64,000 nt of DNA, taken from contig NZ_CP155449.1 of NCBI RefSeq assembly GCF_040518285.1, positions 1,984,001-2,048,000 of the forward strand, read 5' to 3'. The DNA comes from Knoellia sp. S7-12. GTDB lineage: Bacteria > Actinomycetota > Actinomycetes > Actinomycetales > Dermatophilaceae. Below, piece by piece: positions 54,652 to 64,000 of the stretch. Made by a program: the position numbers and the translations under genes. Each line of letters starts with the position of its first letter. The first letter of the stretch is position 1. A model generated the notes under the pieces. The model saw only the letters and a list, made by a program, of their open reading frames with translations, ran no database searches and was not told the DNA's origin.

Positions 54652-55524
54652 CTAGGACCCCGTCGATTCGGCGGGGTCCTTGCGCGCTCCCACGCCCAGG
54701 ACGATCGCGGAGGCGAGCACCACGAGAGCCATGCCGAGCAGCTGCCAGCCGTGCAGCCGCTGGCTGAGGATGATCAGCCCGGCGAGAGCAGCGACGGCTG
54801 GCTCCAGGCTGAGCAGGATTCCGAAGACCTGGGCAGTCATGCGGCGCAGCGCCACCATCTCCAGGGAGTAGGGCAGCACCGACGACAGGATGGCGATCCC
54901 GAGACCCTTGGCAATGAGCTCGCCGTCCCAGTCGGGAACGGAGGCGATTCCGAACGGCAGGGTGACGGCGGTGGCCACGACCATGGCCAGGGCCAGACCT
55001 TCGAGCTTGTCGAACTCGGCTCCGGTCCGTCCGCTGAAGATGATGTATGCCGCCCAGAAGGCTCCTGCGGTCGCGGCGAGTCCCAGCCCAGTCAGGTTGA
55101 GTTCGGCGAACGGCACCGTGAGCGCCTCCGAGATGAGGAGGACTCCACCGGCGGCAGCGAGGACGGCGATGAGGTCAACCGCCCGCCGCGACAGGGCTGC
55201 GGCGAGCAGTAGGGGGCCGAGGAACTCGATGGTGACGGCGACGCCGATGGGCAGGTGCGCGAGCGATCCGTAGAACGTGAAGTTCATGAGACCCAGGGCA
55301 ATCCCGAAACCGATGACGGTGAGCCACGCCTTGCGCGAGTGTCCACGCCACCGTGGTCGGGCGACGGCGACGAGGATGACCGTCGCGAACAGCAGGCGCA
55401 TGACCACGGAGCCGCCGGCCCCGATCTCGGGGACGAGCGTGGCAGCGAGCGCTCCACCGAATTGCACCGAGACGATGCCGGCGAGGACGAGGAGCGGGGC
55501 GGGCACACCTTCGAGACGTCGCAC
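54652..55524 (-). CDS. EamA family transporter (RhtA-like)
   Basis: 290 residues with ten helices in two EamA/DMT halves (about 10-135 and 145-285). The stretch NFTFYGSLAHLPIGVAVTIEFLGPLLL resembles RhtA, the threonine/homoserine exporter; LPYSLEMVALRRMTAQVFGILLSLEP is the second-half equivalent. GTG 55524 start. Likely exports amino acids or related metabolites. It ends inside the terminator hairpin at 54654-54680 and lies four bases after the HNH gene, so the two may be co-transcribed. Confidence 0.85.
   Translation of the reverse strand: MRRLEGVPAPLLVLAGIVSVQFGGALAATLVPEIGAGGSVVMRLLFATVILVAVARPRWRGHSRKAWLTVIGFGIALGLMNFTFYGSLAHLPIGVAVTIEFLGPLLLAAALSRRAVDLIAVLAAAGGVLLISEALTVPFAELNLTGLGLAATAGAFWAAYIIFSGRTGAEFDKLEGLALAMVVATAVTLPFGIASVPDWDGELIAKGLGIAILSSVLPYSLEMVALRRMTAQVFGILLSLEPAVAALAGLIILSQRLHGWQLLGMALVVLASAIVLGVGARKDPAESTGS
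54654..54680. terminator. Bidirectional terminator between terC and the EamA gene
   Basis: AGGACCCCG (54654-54662) and CGGGGTCCT (54672-54680) form a 9-bp stem with loop TCGATTCGG. The hairpin overlaps the last codons of the EamA gene on the minus strand. Confidence 0.6.
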
Positions 55525-55528
55525 GTGG

Positions 55529-55942
55529 TCAGGCTAGGTCGAGCGCGTCACCATCCACGGTCACGCCACTCCGTGAGACGCCATCGACAGTGGCCACCGG
55601 AGGGGCAGCGAGGCGGGCCCGCACGGCCAGGTGACGCTCGATGAAGCCGCGCTCGTCATAGCGCTTCCGGCGGAGCCACCCGGTGACCTCGTCGTTGCAC
55701 TTGCTGGCGTTGCACGGCCCGCAGGCGGGAACGATGTTGTCGAGCGTGTAGCGCCCGCCGCGGGACAGGGGCAGGACGCAGTCCTTCTGCAGGGCGCGCT
55801 CGGTCGCGCAACAGTACGCGCAGCCACCCCACGCCTCCTTCAGTGCCGACCACTGCTCGGCGCTCAGATCGTGCTCGACCTGGCCCATGCGGCGCTTGCG
55901 GCGGCGTGCAGCCACGGCCCTGCGACTCCGGTTGACCGCCAT
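55529..55942 (-). CDS. HNH endonuclease-like protein
   Basis: 137 residues. A basic N-terminus (SRRAVAARRRKRRMG) is followed by a beta-beta-alpha-metal HNH domain with two zinc pairs, CAYC (about 41-44) and CGPC (about 73-76), and NIVPACGPCNASKCN. The general-base position, normally His in D-H-V-x-P-L-S-R-G-G, is Cys here (KDCVLPLSRGG, codon TGC). It may be catalytically altered or belong to an HNH subgroup that uses Cys at this site. Stand-alone, upstream of the EamA gene, not near restriction or phage genes. Confidence 0.72.
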   Translation of the reverse strand: MAVNRSRRAVAARRRKRRMGQVEHDLSAEQWSALKEAWGGCAYCCATERALQKDCVLPLSRGGRYTLDNIVPACGPCNASKCNDEVTGWLRRKRYDERGFIERHLAVRARLAAPPVATVDGVSRSGVTVDGDALDLA

Positions 55943-55990
55943 CAGGTGAGCGTAAGCCTCGGCGTGGCGTGCCAGTTCGAGGCGCGCGGC

Positions 55991-56674
55991 TCACCAGCCG
56001 CGTTCGCGCCACTCGTTGAGATGCGGACGCTCGACACCGAGGGTGGTGTCGCCACCATGCCCCGGATAGACCCAGGTGTTGTCGTCGTAGACGCCGAAGA
56101 GTCGGGTCGTGACGTCCTCGATGAGGCTGTCGAAGCTCTGGTACTCGTAGCTGGTGGTCGCGCCCACCCCGCCGGGGAAGAGGGTGTCGCCGGTGAAGAG
56201 GTGGGTGTGTCCGGCAGGGTCGGCATATGCCAGCGCCACCGAACCGGGGGTGTGCCCGCGCAGGTGGATCACGTGCAGATCGCACTGACCAACGGTCACT
56301 CGGTCGCCCTGAACCAGCCGGACGTCGGGCCGCACTGGCAGGGCATCGGCGTCGTCGCGGCCGGCGTGGGTGCGCGGGTGGAAGGCCGCCACGAGCTCCG
56401 ACAGGGCGCGCACGTGGTCCCAGTGCTGGTGCGTCGTCACGAGGTGGTCGAGGCTGCCCGTGCCCTCACGGATCAGGGTGCCGAGGCGCGCAGGGTCGTC
56501 CGCGGCGTCGATGAGGAGCTGCTCCCCGGTGGCGCGACAAGTGAGGAGATAGGTGTTGTTCGACATCTCCGACACCGCGATCTTGCGGATCACGAGATGC
56601 TCCAGCTCACGCACGTCGGTGGCGCCGCCGGGAGAGACGTCACCGGTGTAGTCCGGGCGGTTGGCCATGATCAC
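55991..56674 (-). CDS. MBL-fold metallo-hydrolase (glyoxalase II-like)
   Basis: 227 residues. The metal-binding motif THQHWDH is at 81-87, with further ligands in HLRGHTPGSVAL, FTGDTLFPGG (Asp) and VYPGHGGDTTL (His). This set is found in hydroxyacylglutathione hydrolase-like and mycothiol-thioester-type enzymes. GTG 56674 overlaps the stop of the upstream gene (GTGA); ATG 56668 is the alternative. Because its operon partner is a mycothiol-type enzyme, a thiol-conjugate hydrolase role is plausible but unproven. Confidence 0.85.
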   Translation of the reverse strand: MIMANRPDYTGDVSPGGATDVRELEHLVIRKIAVSEMSNNTYLLTCRATGEQLLIDAADDPARLGTLIREGTGSLDHLVTTHQHWDHVRALSELVAAFHPRTHAGRDDADALPVRPDVRLVQGDRVTVGQCDLHVIHLRGHTPGSVALAYADPAGHTHLFTGDTLFPGGVGATTSYEYQSFDSLIEDVTTRLFGVYDDNTWVYPGHGGDTTLGVERPHLNEWRERGW

Positions 56675-57354
56675 AACCCGGCCGTCAGGTCGGGGATGGC
56701 GTCGCCGCGGACACCGGATGCGTCCTGGCGGGCCAACCAGCGGAGTATGCCGCCGCGCGAACCGCTGACGTGGACGTCACCGTCGCCGATGGACCAGTCG
56801 TCGCCTTCATCGCTGCGGATCGTGAGGGAAGGGGCGGTGGACGCGGCCCGCTGACGCTTCACTTCGTTCTCGATGAAGAGCACCTGGAGCTCCGCATCGA
56901 GGTCCTCGAAATCGAAGGCGAGGTCGAGATCCACGTGGTGGTAGACGACCTCACGCAATCGCATGAAGGTGAGCATCCCGCCCTTGAACGTTGGCCCACC
57001 GGGGGTGCGCTCGAGGACGACGTCGGCGTGATCCGGAGTGAGGCGGCGCAGCGCTGCGGCGAGCGGCACGGCCGTGTTCTGGACGTCCGCGACGAGTTCG
57101 GGCTGTGCCCTTCCGACGCCGTCGTCGATCTCCGCGTCCCTGGCCTCGGGCGAGACATACATCGTCTCGCCGGTCCCGTCGACGGCCGAACCCACGAGCC
57201 GGATGAGGGCTTCGGCGTTGCGTGCGATGTGGTTGAGCACGTGGTCACGGCTCCATCCCTGGCACAGGCTGGGGGCGGCGAGGTCCGGGCAGTGGCGGGC
57301 GTCGGAGACGAGGAGGGCGGTCTGGTCATCGATGGCGGTGAGGAGATCGGTCAC
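56671..57354 (-). CDS. Maleylpyruvate isomerase family mycothiol-dependent enzyme
   Basis: 227 residues from the GTG read at 57354 (MTDLLTAIDDQTALL); the frame is open to 57402. DinB-like four-helix fold with metal-binding His in WSRDHVLNHIARNAEAL (about 38-54) and VVYHHVDLDLAF (about 135-146). Family members use mycothiol for isomerisation or conjugation. It overlaps the MBL gene by four bases, forming a two-gene thiol unit. Its start lies just before the stop of the lipoprotein gene on the same strand (57359), so co-transcription is likely. Confidence 0.8.
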   Translation of the reverse strand: MTDLLTAIDDQTALLVSDARHCPDLAAPSLCQGWSRDHVLNHIARNAEALIRLVGSAVDGTGETMYVSPEARDAEIDDGVGRAQPELVADVQNTAVPLAAALRRLTPDHADVVLERTPGGPTFKGGMLTFMRLREVVYHHVDLDLAFDFEDLDAELQVLFIENEVKRQRAASTAPSLTIRSDEGDDWSIGDGDVHVSGSRGGILRWLARQDASGVRGDAIPDLTAGL

Positions 57355-57358
57355 GGGA

Positions 57359-58504
57359 TCACCGTACGCGCGAGCGCCAGAGCGTGCCGGTTGCTTGCGC
57401 ATCGGTTGTCACGAGCCACAACTCATCGCCATTCACGATCGCCGAGACGGGAGTGCCGCGCGGTCCCTCGCCCACGGACCACGACTCACCTGAGCGTCGC
57501 AACACGGTGCTTCCACCCTCGGACGGCGTCACGACCACGTCGTCGTCGCCCATCATCAGTGGTGCAAGGGCGACGGCAGTCTCAGGCATCACGACATCGG
57601 GTATGCCGGTCAGTCGCCTCACGCTCTGGCCTGCCACTTCCCAGATCGTGAGTCTTGCCCCGCTGGCTCCCGAGACGAGACAGCGGTGTGGGGTGCAGCT
57701 CGCTGCGTGGGCCTCGGTCAGTCCGGTGGCGTCCGGAGCGCGGGGGAGGTCGATCCGCTTCCACGGCCCATCCGCGTCAGGCGAGGTCCATACCGCGGGG
57801 TCGACGCGAACCGAGCCGGGCGCGAGACGGGTGACCGAACCCGACAGGACGAGACCGGCGCCGCCGGAGGTGATCGCCCTGCCGGCGACCAGCTCGTCGG
57901 CAGTGCTGCCCAACGGCGTGCCTGTCGACGGCTGTCGGGCCCAGCGCTCGCCCGTGCGCGCCCACGTCGCAACGTCGAGGCCGGTGCGATCGCTCTGCCA
58001 GGCACCGAGGATCACGGGCGACTCACCGGCATACGCCATGCCGGCAAGGTCTCCCGCGCCATAGCTGCCGAAAACTCCGAAGGGCTGTTCCTGCTCGGAG
58101 ACACCCTTCGCAGAACCCGACCACGTCGTCCAGCGGTAGTTGCCGTGGGCGCCGCCGCGGGCGCCGGCGATGGCATCGACGTGACCGTCGCGGCTGATGA
58201 TCTGGAACCAGCGTCCCTCGAAGGCGTAGGGGGAGCGTGGGGTGAGTGGCACCTCGCGCAGTGCCGTCGCATCCGTGCCCGAGAGGAGGCGGGGGTGTGG
58301 TCGCCGGGGGCTGTGACCGCCGATGAGGACGGTGGTGCCGTCCACGGCCAGAGTGACGGGGGTCAGCCCGCCAGTGAGCGGGACGCGCTGCCACGAGGTG
58401 CCCAGCTGACCCGTGGTGCGGGTCAGTTCGGGGACGTCGGTGCTGCACGCGCTGACGAGCAAACCAGACACCACGACGGCTCCGAGGAGCGAACGCACGC
58501 TCAC
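57359..58504 (-). CDS. Secreted lipoprotein, beta-propeller-like, unknown function
   Basis: 381 residues from the GTG read at 58504 (GTGs at 58498 and 58513 are alternatives). A signal of the form [19 protein letters not shown] has a lipobox LVSAC, so it is lipidated and displayed outside the membrane. The rest is rich in beta strands and repeated G-W/T blocks with no catalytic motif; a propeller is a guess from composition. It is divergent from uvrA with about 69 bases between starts and is followed closely by the mycothiol-type enzyme. Confidence 0.65.
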   Translation of the reverse strand: MSVRSLLGAVVVSGLLVSACSTDVPELTRTTGQLGTSWQRVPLTGGLTPVTLAVDGTTVLIGGHSPRRPHPRLLSGTDATALREVPLTPRSPYAFEGRWFQIISRDGHVDAIAGARGGAHGNYRWTTWSGSAKGVSEQEQPFGVFGSYGAGDLAGMAYAGESPVILGAWQSDRTGLDVATWARTGERWARQPSTGTPLGSTADELVAGRAITSGGAGLVLSGSVTRLAPGSVRVDPAVWTSPDADGPWKRIDLPRAPDATGLTEAHAASCTPHRCLVSGASGARLTIWEVAGQSVRRLTGIPDVVMPETAVALAPLMMGDDDVVVTPSEGGSTVLRRSGESWSVGEGPRGTPVSAIVNGDELWLVTTDAQATGTLWRSRVR

Positions 58505-58560
58505 GCCTGTCACTGTAGGGGCTGGAGTGGTCTTCGTCAGGGGCTGTCGGTGGTGACACC

Positions 58561-58566
58561 TAGCAT
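58561..58566 (+). promoter_or_regulatory. -10 element for leaderless uvrA
   Basis: TAGCAT followed by seven bases and GTG 58574. This supports GTG 58574 over the in-frame ATG 58565, which overlaps the box. No LexA-type box is visible nearby. Confidence 0.45.
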
Positions 58567-58573
58567 GGTGATC

Positions 58574-61849
<3,276 letters not shown>

Positions 61850-61890
61850 GCGAGGGGCGGCATACCTGAGGGGTTGTCTGCCGATCACAG

Positions 61891-61930
61891 GACGAGGGCC
61901 CCGCACCGAATCCGGTGCGGGGCCCTCGTC
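61891..61930. terminator. Strong bidirectional terminator between uvrA and livF
   Basis: GACGAGGGCCCCGCACCG (61891-61908) pairs with CGGTGCGGGGCCCTCGTC (61913-61930), an 18-bp perfect stem with loop AATC, between convergent genes. Confidence 0.85.
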
Positions 61931-61942
61931 GTGATGGCTACC

Positions 61943-62656
61943 TCAGTCTTCCCCGAGGTAGGCCTTGCGGACGTCATCGCTCTTGAGCAGCTCGGAGCCG
62001 GTACCCGAGAGGACGATCTTGCCGACCTCGAGCACGTAGCCCTTGGTGGCCCGCTTGAGCGCGGCCTGAGCGTTCTGCTCCACGAGGAGGATCGTCGTGC
62101 CCTGCTCCTGCAGCGTCGTCACGGTCGACATGACCGTCTTCATCATCAGCGGCGACAGACCCATCGACGGTTCGTCGAGCATGAGCAACTTGGGGCGGCT
62201 CATCATCGCCCGACCCATGGCGAGCATCTGCTGCTCGCCACCGGAGAACGTGCCGGCCGCCTGGGCCTTGCGCTCACCGAGGATCGGGAAGAGCTCGTAG
62301 GCCGCCTTCAGATCCTTCGCGACATCGCCATCGCGCCGCGCAAAGGCACCGAGCAGGAGGTTCTGCTCGACCGAGAGTCGCGGGAAGATCCGGCGTCCCT
62401 CCGGCGAGTGTGCCAGTCCCAGCGTGACGATCTCGTGCGCAGGGGTGTCGTCAATACGGTTGCCCTGAAAGCGGATCGAGCCGCTCGCCGGCCGAAGGAG
62501 TCCAGAGATGGTTCGCAGGGTCGTCGTCTTGCCGGCACCATTGGTGCCGATGAGTGTGACGACTTCACCCTCCTCGACGGTGAAGCTGATGCCCTTGACG
62601 GCTTTGATCTTGCCGTAGGCGACGACGAGGTCCTTGACCTCGAGCATGGGGCTCAC
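61943..62656 (-). CDS. livF: Branched-chain amino acid ABC transporter ATP-binding protein LivF
   Basis: 237 residues. ABC ATPase with Walker A LIGTNGAGKTTTLR (about 36-49), signature FSGGEQQMLAMGRA (about 137-150), Walker B LLMLDEPSMGL and the H-loop replaced by VEQNAQ, as in LivF proteins. The GTG read at 62656 overlaps the livG stop. Pairs with LivG to energise uptake of leucine, isoleucine, valine or related amides. Followed by the strong terminator at 61891-61930, so it ends the liv operon. Confidence 0.93.
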   Translation of the reverse strand: MSPMLEVKDLVVAYGKIKAVKGISFTVEEGEVVTLIGTNGAGKTTTLRTISGLLRPASGSIRFQGNRIDDTPAHEIVTLGLAHSPEGRRIFPRLSVEQNLLLGAFARRDGDVAKDLKAAYELFPILGERKAQAAGTFSGGEQQMLAMGRAMMSRPKLLMLDEPSMGLSPLMMKTVMSTVTTLQEQGTTILLVEQNAQAALKRATKGYVLEVGKIVLSGTGSELLKSDDVRKAYLGED

Positions 62657-63540
62657 AGCTTCTCCTCCGTCGAATCCGGAACGTCGTCAGCGGCCTTGGC
62701 CGGGACCACGTCCTCATCGTCATCGTCATCGTCATCGTCGCCGCCACCGATATAGGCCTCGATGACTCGCGGGTCCGACTGGACCTCACCGGGCGTGCCC
62801 TGGACGAGGACCTCTCCGCGCACGAGACAGAGCACGCGGTCGCAGAGGCCAAAGATGAACCTCATGTCGTGCTCGATGACGACGACTGCGAGGCCGCTGT
62901 CACGGATCCGGAAGATGAGGTCGCTTGCCTGCTTGGTCTCCTGCGGGTTCATACCGGCCGTGGGCTCGTCGAGGAGGATGAGCTTGGGGTCGGTCGCAAG
63001 GGCGCGAGCAATCTCAAGGCGGCGCTGGTCGCCGTAGGGCATGTTGCGCGCGAGGTTCTCGGCTGACTTGCCGAGACCCACGAACTCCAGGAGCTCCTGG
63101 GCGCGGGCCCGGGTTGCCTCTTCCTCACGACGGAACTTCGGTCCACGCAGGATCGAGGTGAGCGCCATCGAACTGGTGCGGCAGTAGCGGCCGACCATGA
63201 CGTTCTCGAGCGCCGTCATGTTGGCGAAGAGCCGGATGTTCTGGAAGGTGCGAGCCATGCCGGCGATGACGACGGCCCGCGGCTTGGGCGGAAGGATCTC
63301 ACCGCCCAGCCTCACCTGGCCCTCGGTCGGCTTGTAGAGGCCGGTGAGGCAGTTGAAGAAGGTCGTCTTGCCGGCGCCGTTGGGGCCGATGAGGCCAACG
63401 ATCTCGCCCTCGTTGACCGTCATGTCGACGTCCTTGACGGCCGTGAGGCCACCGAAGCGCATGGTCACGCCGCGGGCCTCAAGGATCGGTGCGCCGACGG
63501 TCGCGGTCGCAGGCGGTGGGGGAGTCTCGGTGACGGTCAT
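62653..63540 (-). CDS. livG: Branched-chain amino acid ABC transporter ATP-binding protein LivG
   Basis: 295 residues. Walker A LIGPNGAGKTTFFN (about 50-63), Q-loop RTFQNIRLF, signature MPYGDQRRLEIARALA, Walker B LILLDEPTAGMNP and H-loop VIEHDM. The C-terminal 33 residues are unusually acidic: a run of eight Asp followed by EDV and a short charged tail, encoded by repeated GAC/GAT codons (hexamer repeat at 62714-62740). A short Pro-rich N-terminal extension precedes the domain. ATG 63540 overlaps the livM stop (ATGA). Confidence 0.93.
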   Translation of the reverse strand: MTVTETPPPPATATVGAPILEARGVTMRFGGLTAVKDVDMTVNEGEIVGLIGPNGAGKTTFFNCLTGLYKPTEGQVRLGGEILPPKPRAVVIAGMARTFQNIRLFANMTALENVMVGRYCRTSSMALTSILRGPKFRREEEATRARAQELLEFVGLGKSAENLARNMPYGDQRRLEIARALATDPKLILLDEPTAGMNPQETKQASDLIFRIRDSGLAVVVIEHDMRFIFGLCDRVLCLVRGEVLVQGTPGEVQSDPRVIEAYIGGGDDDDDDDDEDVVPAKAADDVPDSTEEKL

Positions 63541-64000
63541 GCCTTGACCTCCTCTTCCTCGAGATGGACTTCTTCGATGCGTTTCGCGAGCTCTTCGTCG
63601 TCCTCGTGGAACTCAAGCTTGCGCCGTTGGCTTGCGATGAGCCCCTCTGGGCGGAAGCGCATCATCAGGACGAGCACGAGTCCGAAGATGAGTAGTCGGT
63701 AGTCCGCCAGATCCCGCAACTTCTCGGGGAGCAGCTTGAGGATCGTGGCACCGACGAGCACGCCGGCCACGGTTCCCATGCCACCCAGGACGATCGCCGC
63801 GAGCAGGAATGCCGACTCGAGGAAGATGTATTGGTCGGGCGACACCGAGACGTCATGGTGCGCCTTGACCGTGCCCGCCATGCCAGCAAGGAAGGCGCCG
63901 CCGGCGAAGGCGAACAGCTTGAGTCCGAAGACGTTGACGCCCATGGCCTCGGCAGCCTTCTCGTCCTCGCGGATCGCGACCCAACCACGACCGATCCGGC
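63537..64000 (-). CDS. livM: Branched-chain amino acid ABC transporter permease LivM (partial)
   Basis: The C-terminal 154 residues or so; the start lies beyond the window edge. Reads RIGRGWVAIREDEKAAEAMG, the conserved EAA-like cytoplasmic loop of LivM, then helices FGLKLFAFAGGAFLAGMAG and LLAAIVLGGMGTVAGVLVGA, the family signature. The cytoplasmic tail is highly charged (FHEDDEELAKRIEEVHLEEEE). It forms the channel with LivH, which with the binding protein should lie upstream outside the window. Confidence 0.92.
   Translation of the reverse strand, partial: RIGRGWVAIREDEKAAEAMGVNVFGLKLFAFAGGAFLAGMAGTVKAHHDVSVSPDQYIFLESAFLLAAIVLGGMGTVAGVLVGATILKLLPEKLRDLADYRLLIFGLVLVLMMRFRPEGLIASQRRKLEFHEDDEELAKRIEEVHLEEEEVKA

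Noticed and set aside
57686-58573. Upstream extension of uvrA by 296 codons
   Set aside because: It runs antisense to the lipoprotein gene and shows no UvrA homology; the conserved N-terminus begins just after 58574.
62714-62740. Phase-variation repeat in livG
   Set aside because: Unit length is six bases, so slippage keeps the frame; only tail length would change.

Overview
High-GC (about 70%) actinobacterial chromosome segment, read as one strain with ordinary actinomycete housekeeping content. Genes usually start GTG or ATG. They are packed into operons with 4-nt ATGA/GTGA start-stop overlaps. A mycothiol-dependent-type enzyme, a PdtaR-type ANTAR regulator, a CoaE-GrpB fusion, DUF2613, DUF3068 and AftD-like transferases all point to Actinomycetes. 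The gene order and the style of the proteins resemble Intrasporangiaceae (Janibacter, Knoellia or Terrabacter relatives). That family-level placement is inference, not something the sequence proves.

Layout. 1-6.0 kb: end of trpE, a Trp-associated membrane protein, a small HGxxPAG-like membrane protein, trpC, trpB and trpA, running without a break into a MauE-like protein, a membrane-anchored DsbA-like thioredoxin and lgt. 6.1-13.8 kb: gltB-gltD, pyk and tRNA-Leu(CAA). 13.9-19.3 kb: pdtaR, a DUF554 protein, a GNAT, a thioesterase and polA. 19.3-40.9 kb: a mosaic surface-glycan region with a flippase, an FkbM methyltransferase, two very large AftD-like GT-C proteins with extracytoplasmic carbohydrate-binding-like domains, a third GT-C-like membrane protein, GT2 and GT4 glycosyltransferases, two SAM methyltransferases, two acyltransferase-3 proteins (one with an SGNH domain), DUF2613, DUF3068 and a UDP-glucuronate decarboxylase-type epimerase. 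40.9-49.9 kb: a methyltransferase, rpsA, an ECF sigma factor with a membrane partner, a PPOX protein, coaE, a Gfo/Idh/MocA oxidoreductase and a secreted Asp-box protein. 49.9-61.9 kb: uvrB, a decayed MmcQ/YjbR fragment, a lipoprotein hydrolase, a 580-base intergenic region (inverted repeat, four tandem repeats, likely yybP-ykoY manganese riboswitch) before terC, then an EamA exporter, an HNH protein, an MBL hydrolase, a mycothiol-type enzyme, a lipoprotein and uvrA. 61.9-64 kb: livF, livG and partial livM on the minus strand.

How the parts fit. The first block makes tryptophan and appears co-transcribed with factors for envelope thiol redox and lipoprotein maturation. The 20-41 kb block has the parts needed to make, flip, extend, methylate and acylate a surface polysaccharide, probably arabinan-like or otherwise furanose-rich, and is the strongest candidate for an undescribed system. 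Several repair and metabolic genes (pyk, pdtaR, polA, coaE, uvrB, uvrA) have a TANNNT -10 box 6-7 bases before the start codon, which suggests leaderless mRNAs. The heptamer GGCATAC/GTATGCC occurs about three dozen times on both strands, well above what base composition predicts.
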